DNA of 8,567 nt, from assembly GCA_019120525.1 (NCBI GenBank), contig DWUW01000354.1, positions 1 to 8,567 on the forward strand, written 5' to 3'. Both the position numbers and the translations under genes were made by a program. This document shows positions 6,411 to 8,567 of this stretch, one piece after another. Numbering within the stretch: position 1 is the first letter of the stretch; each line of letters begins with the position of its first letter. This stretch comes from Candidatus Eisenbergiella stercorigallinarum (lineage in GTDB: Bacteria; Bacillota; Clostridia; Lachnospirales; Lachnospiraceae). Under the pieces are notes generated by a model. The model had not been told where the DNA came from, made no database searches, and worked only from the letters and a program-made list of their open reading frames with translations.

Positions 6411-6458
6411 ACGGCCCGTGCTTCTGGCTTTGCCAGGAGTGCGGGCCGTATTTTTATG
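6411..6458 (+). terminator. Strong intrinsic terminator after oppA
   Basis: ACGGCCCG (6411-6418) pairs perfectly with CGGGCCGT (6442-6449). The inner arms CTTCTGGC (6421-6428) and GCCAGGAG (6432-6439) extend the stem through two wobble pairs to a TTT loop, about 18 pairs in all. ATTTTTAT follows at once. This is a textbook Rho-independent terminator and separates oppA from secG. Confidence 0.9.
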
Positions 6459-6538
6459 AGACTGCGGATTCTTTCGAAACGCCTGCCCCGTGAAAAGGAA
6501 GCGCGTGTATTTACAGCGCAGAAATGTGAAAAATCCGG

Positions 6539-6567
6539 TTGTAAAATCCGGCCCGTTATGATACACT
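6539..6567 (+). promoter_or_regulatory. Predicted secG promoter (extended -10)
   Basis: TTGTAA (6539-6544), a 17-nt spacer and TACACT (6562-6567), with TG one base before the -10 (6559-6560). This is an extended -10 arrangement with 4/6 matches in each box. Transcription would start near 6574, about 25 nt before the GTG start. The -35 overlaps a 9-nt direct repeat AAAATCCGG (6530-6538, 6543-6551). An alternative -10, TATGAT (6557-6562), has no matching -35. Confidence 0.5.
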
Positions 6568-6598
6568 GGAAAAGGTCTTTCGTTAGGAGGTGTAAAAA

Positions 6599-6838
6599 GT
6601 GGCGGTTCTGAGAATCATAGTTACGATCATTTTCATACTCATCTGCATCGCGCTGACCATTCTGGTGCTGATGCAGGAAGGTAAGGCATCCGGACTGGGA
6701 GCGATCAGCGGAATGGCGGAAACCTACTGGGGAAAAAATAAGGGACGTTCCATGGAAGGAACGATGATCAAGGTGACGAAGTACCTTGCGATTGCCTTTA
6801 TTGTGATTGCCGCGATCCTGAATATCTCAAGATTCTGA
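6599..6838 (+). CDS. secG: SecG, preprotein translocase subunit
   Basis: Small membrane subunit of the SecYEG protein-conducting channel; it assists SecA-driven export. The 79 residues have the expected two-helix topology. Helix 1 is at about 4-25 (LRIIVTIIFILICIALTILV). The conserved cytoplasmic segment LMQEGKASGLGAISG...ETYWGKNKGRS follows, then helix 2 at about 61-76 (YLAIAFIVIAAILNI). Length and motifs match Firmicutes SecG. The start is GTG, supported by TTAGGAGGTG (6584-6593) with 8-nt spacing from AGGAGG. It has its own promoter and terminator, and lies directly upstream of rnr, a gene order conserved across many Firmicutes. Confidence 0.95.
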   Translation: MAVLRIIVTIIFILICIALTILVLMQEGKASGLGAISGMAETYWGKNKGRSMEGTMIKVTKYLAIAFIVIAAILNISRF

Positions 6839-6843
6839 TCACC

Positions 6844-6878
6844 AAAGCACTCTTACCGTTTCGGAAAGGGTGCTTTTT
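6844..6878 (+). terminator. Intrinsic terminator after secG
   Basis: AAAGCACTCTT (6844-6854) pairs with AAAGGGTGCTTT (6865-6876) with one wobble pair, and CCG/CGG closes a TTT loop inside. The run TTTTT (6874-6878) ends the structure. It begins 5 nt after the secG stop. Because rnr starts only ~100 nt further on with no clear promoter, some read-through into rnr is likely. Confidence 0.82.
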
Positions 6879-6975
6879 CTGATACCATGCGTCTGCCCGG
6901 CAGCGCGGCGGCGCTCGCCTGGGAGAGAACGGCGCCAAACGGCAAAAAGAGAGAAAGAAAAACGGAGGAAAGAGC

Positions 6976-8567
6976 TTGGCGGACAGTCGTAACGTTTGGC
7001 TGGATGAAAACAGAAAAGAGAAGATCGTCGCCTTCCTGAAGGAGCCGTCCTATGTCCCCATGAAGGAAAAGGAGCTGGCCTGCCTGATGCAGGTGAGCGC
7101 GGAGGACAGGCCGGAGTTGAAACGTCTTCTGCAGGAGCTGATCCTGGAAGGAAGGATTCAGGTCAACCGGCGGGGAAGATATTCCGTTCCGGATGGGAAG
7201 CCTGTGATCGGTACCTTCATCGGCCATCCCAGGGGTTTCGGCTTCGTGGAGGTGGAGGGGAGGAAGGACGACCTCTATATTCCTTCTGCGAAGACGAAGG
7301 GCGCTTTCCATCAGGATACGGTGGAGGTCCGTCTGCTGGGAGGCTTTCCGGGCGGAAGACAGGAGGCGGAGGTGGTCCGCATCCTGGCGCGTGGAATGAC
7401 CGGTGTGGTAGGGACCTACCAGCAGAATAAAAGCTTCGGATTTGTGATTCCGGACAACAGCCGGTTCGGAAGAGATATTTTTGTGCCGGGAGAAAAGGCG
7501 GGAGGCGCGGTTTCCGGATCCAAGGTAATCGTTGCGGTCACGGATTACGGCGGCCCGGGGAAAAGCCCCGAGGGAAGGGTCGCTGAGATCCTGGGCCATA
7601 TAAACGATCCGGGTGTGGATATCCTTTCCATCGTAAAAAGCTGCGGCATCCCTGACGCCTTCCCGCCGGAGGCGCTGTCGGAAGCGGAGCGCGCGGCGGA
7701 TAGACCTGGCGGGAAGGCGTCTGCCCCGGACCGTGCGGCGGCCGGGGAGGAGCTTTCTTCCAGGCTGGATCTGAGGGAGCTTCCCATGGTGACCATAGAC
7801 GGGGAGGACGCGAAGGATCTGGACGATGCGGTGAGCCTGTACCGGAAGGACGGGCAGTATCATCTTGGCGTGCATATCGCGGACGTGTCCCACTATGTGA
7901 AGGAGGGCTCCGCCCTGGACGCGGAGGCTCTGCGGCGCGGCACCAGCGTGTATCTGGCGGACCGGGTGATCCCCATGCTTCCCCATGTGCTGTCAAACGG
8001 CGTCTGCTCCCTGAACGCGGGAGAGGACAGGCTGGCGCTCAGCTGTCTGATGACGCTGAACGGACAGGGAGAGGTGACGGATTACACCATCGCCCCGTCC
8101 GTGATCCGGGTGAAGGAACGGATGACCTATACTTGTGTGGCGGCGATCCTGGAAAAGGACGGCCCGGAGGAATCTGCCCGTTATGAAAGCCTGGTTCCCA
8201 TGCTACGGGACATGGCCCGGCTTTCCGGCCTGATCCGGGAGCGGAGACATCAGAGGGGAGCCGTGGATTTTGACTTTCCGGAGAGCCGGATCCGGCTGGA
8301 TGAGAACGGCCGTCCGACGCAGATCCTGCCGCAGCAGCGCAATACGGCCACCCGGCTGATCGAGGATTTCATGCTTCTGGCAAACGAAACGGTGGCGCAG
8401 CATTTTTACTGGCTGCAGACGCCCTTCCTGTATCGTACCCACGAGACGCCGGAGCAGGATAAGATGCGTGCTCTTGCGGCCTTTGTGCACGGCCTGGGCT
8501 ATTCCATGAAGGTCGGCCAGGAGGAGGTCCATCCGAAGGAGCTGCAGAAGCTTCTGGAACGGGCGGA
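6976..8567 (+). CDS. rnr: RNase R (VacB/RNB family 3'-5' exoribonuclease), partial at the window end
   Basis: Processive hydrolytic 3'-5' exoribonuclease that degrades structured RNA and takes part in rRNA quality control and tmRNA-linked mRNA decay. The frame is open for 530 codons to the window edge. Domain order: N-terminal winged-helix-like region (about 10-70); cold-shock domain 1 from 79 (GTFIGHPRGFGFVEV); cold-shock domain 2 from 143 (GVVGTYQQNKSFGFV); catalytic RNB domain from about 265. The catalytic aspartates are D275, D281, D283 and D284 in TIDGEDAKDLDDAV, matching the E. coli D272/278/280/281 set. GVHIADVSHYV, RGTSVYLADRVIPMLP and DFDFPE follow. The rest of RNB and the S1 domain lie beyond the window. 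Start: TTG at 6976, 7 nt after GGAGG (6964-6968); no in-frame ATG precedes the conserved region. Residues ~239-257 form an Ala/Gly/Pro-rich spacer before the RNB domain. smpB is expected downstream from conserved gene order. Confidence 0.95.
   Translation, partial: MADSRNVWLDENRKEKIVAFLKEPSYVPMKEKELACLMQVSAEDRPELKRLLQELILEGRIQVNRRGRYSVPDGKPVIGTFIGHPRGFGFVEVEGRKDDLYIPSAKTKGAFHQDTVEVRLLGGFPGGRQEAEVVRILARGMTGVVGTYQQNKSFGFVIPDNSRFGRDIFVPGEKAGGAVSGSKVIVAVTDYGGPGKSPEGRVAEILGHINDPGVDILSIVKSCGIPDAFPPEALSEAERAADRPGGKASAPDRAAAGEELSSRLDLRELPMVTIDGEDAKDLDDAVSLYRKDGQYHLGVHIADVSHYVKEGSALDAEALRRGTSVYLADRVIPMLPHVLSNGVCSLNAGEDRLALSCLMTLNGQGEVTDYTIAPSVIRVKERMTYTCVAAILEKDGPEESARYESLVPMLRDMARLSGLIRERRHQRGAVDFDFPESRIRLDENGRPTQILPQQRNTATRLIEDFMLLANETVAQHFYWLQTPFLYRTHETPEQDKMRALAAFVHGLGYSMKVGQEEVHPKELQKLLERA

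Noticed and set aside
4530..6566. A 678-codon open frame on the - strand opposite oppA
   Set aside because: It has no recognisable domains, covers the strong oppA gene and its terminator antisense, and is explained by the codon bias of a GC-rich gene. The + strand has signal peptide, family motifs and ribosome binding site.
6860..6888. Possible rnr promoter overlapping the secG terminator (TACCAT preceded by TG)
   Set aside because: The -35 match is poor and the site lies within the terminator hairpin. Not strong enough to call.
6891..6923. GC-rich hairpin (AGCGC/GCGCT with a bulged outer stem) in the rnr leader
   Set aside because: It has a short perfect stem with no T tract or known regulatory motif, and is likely to occur by chance in such GC-rich DNA.
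6853..7986. A 377-codon open frame on the - strand opposite rnr and the secG terminator
   Set aside because: It is antisense to clear RNase R motifs, begins near no convincing ribosome binding site, and has His/Arg/Pro-rich composition typical of a shadow frame.
1..8567. CRISPR arrays, insertion sequences, tRNA or rRNA genes, phage or defence genes
   Set aside because: I saw no regularly spaced repeats, transposase motifs, cloverleaf-like segments or rRNA signatures. Apart from the permuted OppA this is an ordinary housekeeping region.

Overview
The window looks like a chromosomal segment of a moderately GC-rich member of the Clostridia, most likely Lachnospiraceae. The evidence is the protein flavour (Firmicutes-type SecG and RNase R), strong AGGAGG-type ribosome binding sites, the LAGC lipoprotein signal, a peptide-binding protein of clostridial type, and use of TTG and GTG starts. 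The species cannot be named from the sequence. All recognisable genes lie on the + strand.

Layout: positions 1-79 may hold the last codons of an unidentified upstream gene. Positions 80-332 are non-coding and contain two GC-rich hairpins. Positions 333-4362 are a tight oppBCDF operon (gaps of 15-25 nt): two membrane permeases (OppB, OppC) and two ATPases (OppD, OppF) of an oligopeptide ABC importer. A short intergenic region has a hairpin, an A/T-rich inverted repeat, a good sigma-A-type promoter and a palindrome just before a ribosome binding site. It is followed by oppA (4509-6338), the substrate-binding lipoprotein, which ends at a strong intrinsic terminator. Then comes secG with its own promoter and terminator, and the first 530 codons of rnr (RNase R), which runs off the window. 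The secG-rnr pairing is a known conserved neighbourhood in Firmicutes, often followed by smpB.

How the genes work together: OppA, lipid-anchored outside the membrane, should capture peptides and deliver them to the OppB/OppC channel, driven by the OppD/OppF ATPase pair. The separate oppA promoter and its codon use suggest that the binding protein is made in excess over the membrane parts. SecG is an auxiliary subunit of the SecYEG translocon, which also exports OppA. RNase R is a processive 3'-5' exoribonuclease.

The most unusual feature is OppA itself. The ~70-residue block that forms the C-terminus of normal OppA/DppA-family proteins (the 'AE.L....AI.PIYYY' block) is placed near the N-terminus, between the lipoprotein linker and domain I. 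The protein then stops exactly where that block would normally begin. Nothing is lost overall (core ~457 + block ~71 residues, a normal mature length), so this reads as a natural circular permutation of a peptide-binding protein.
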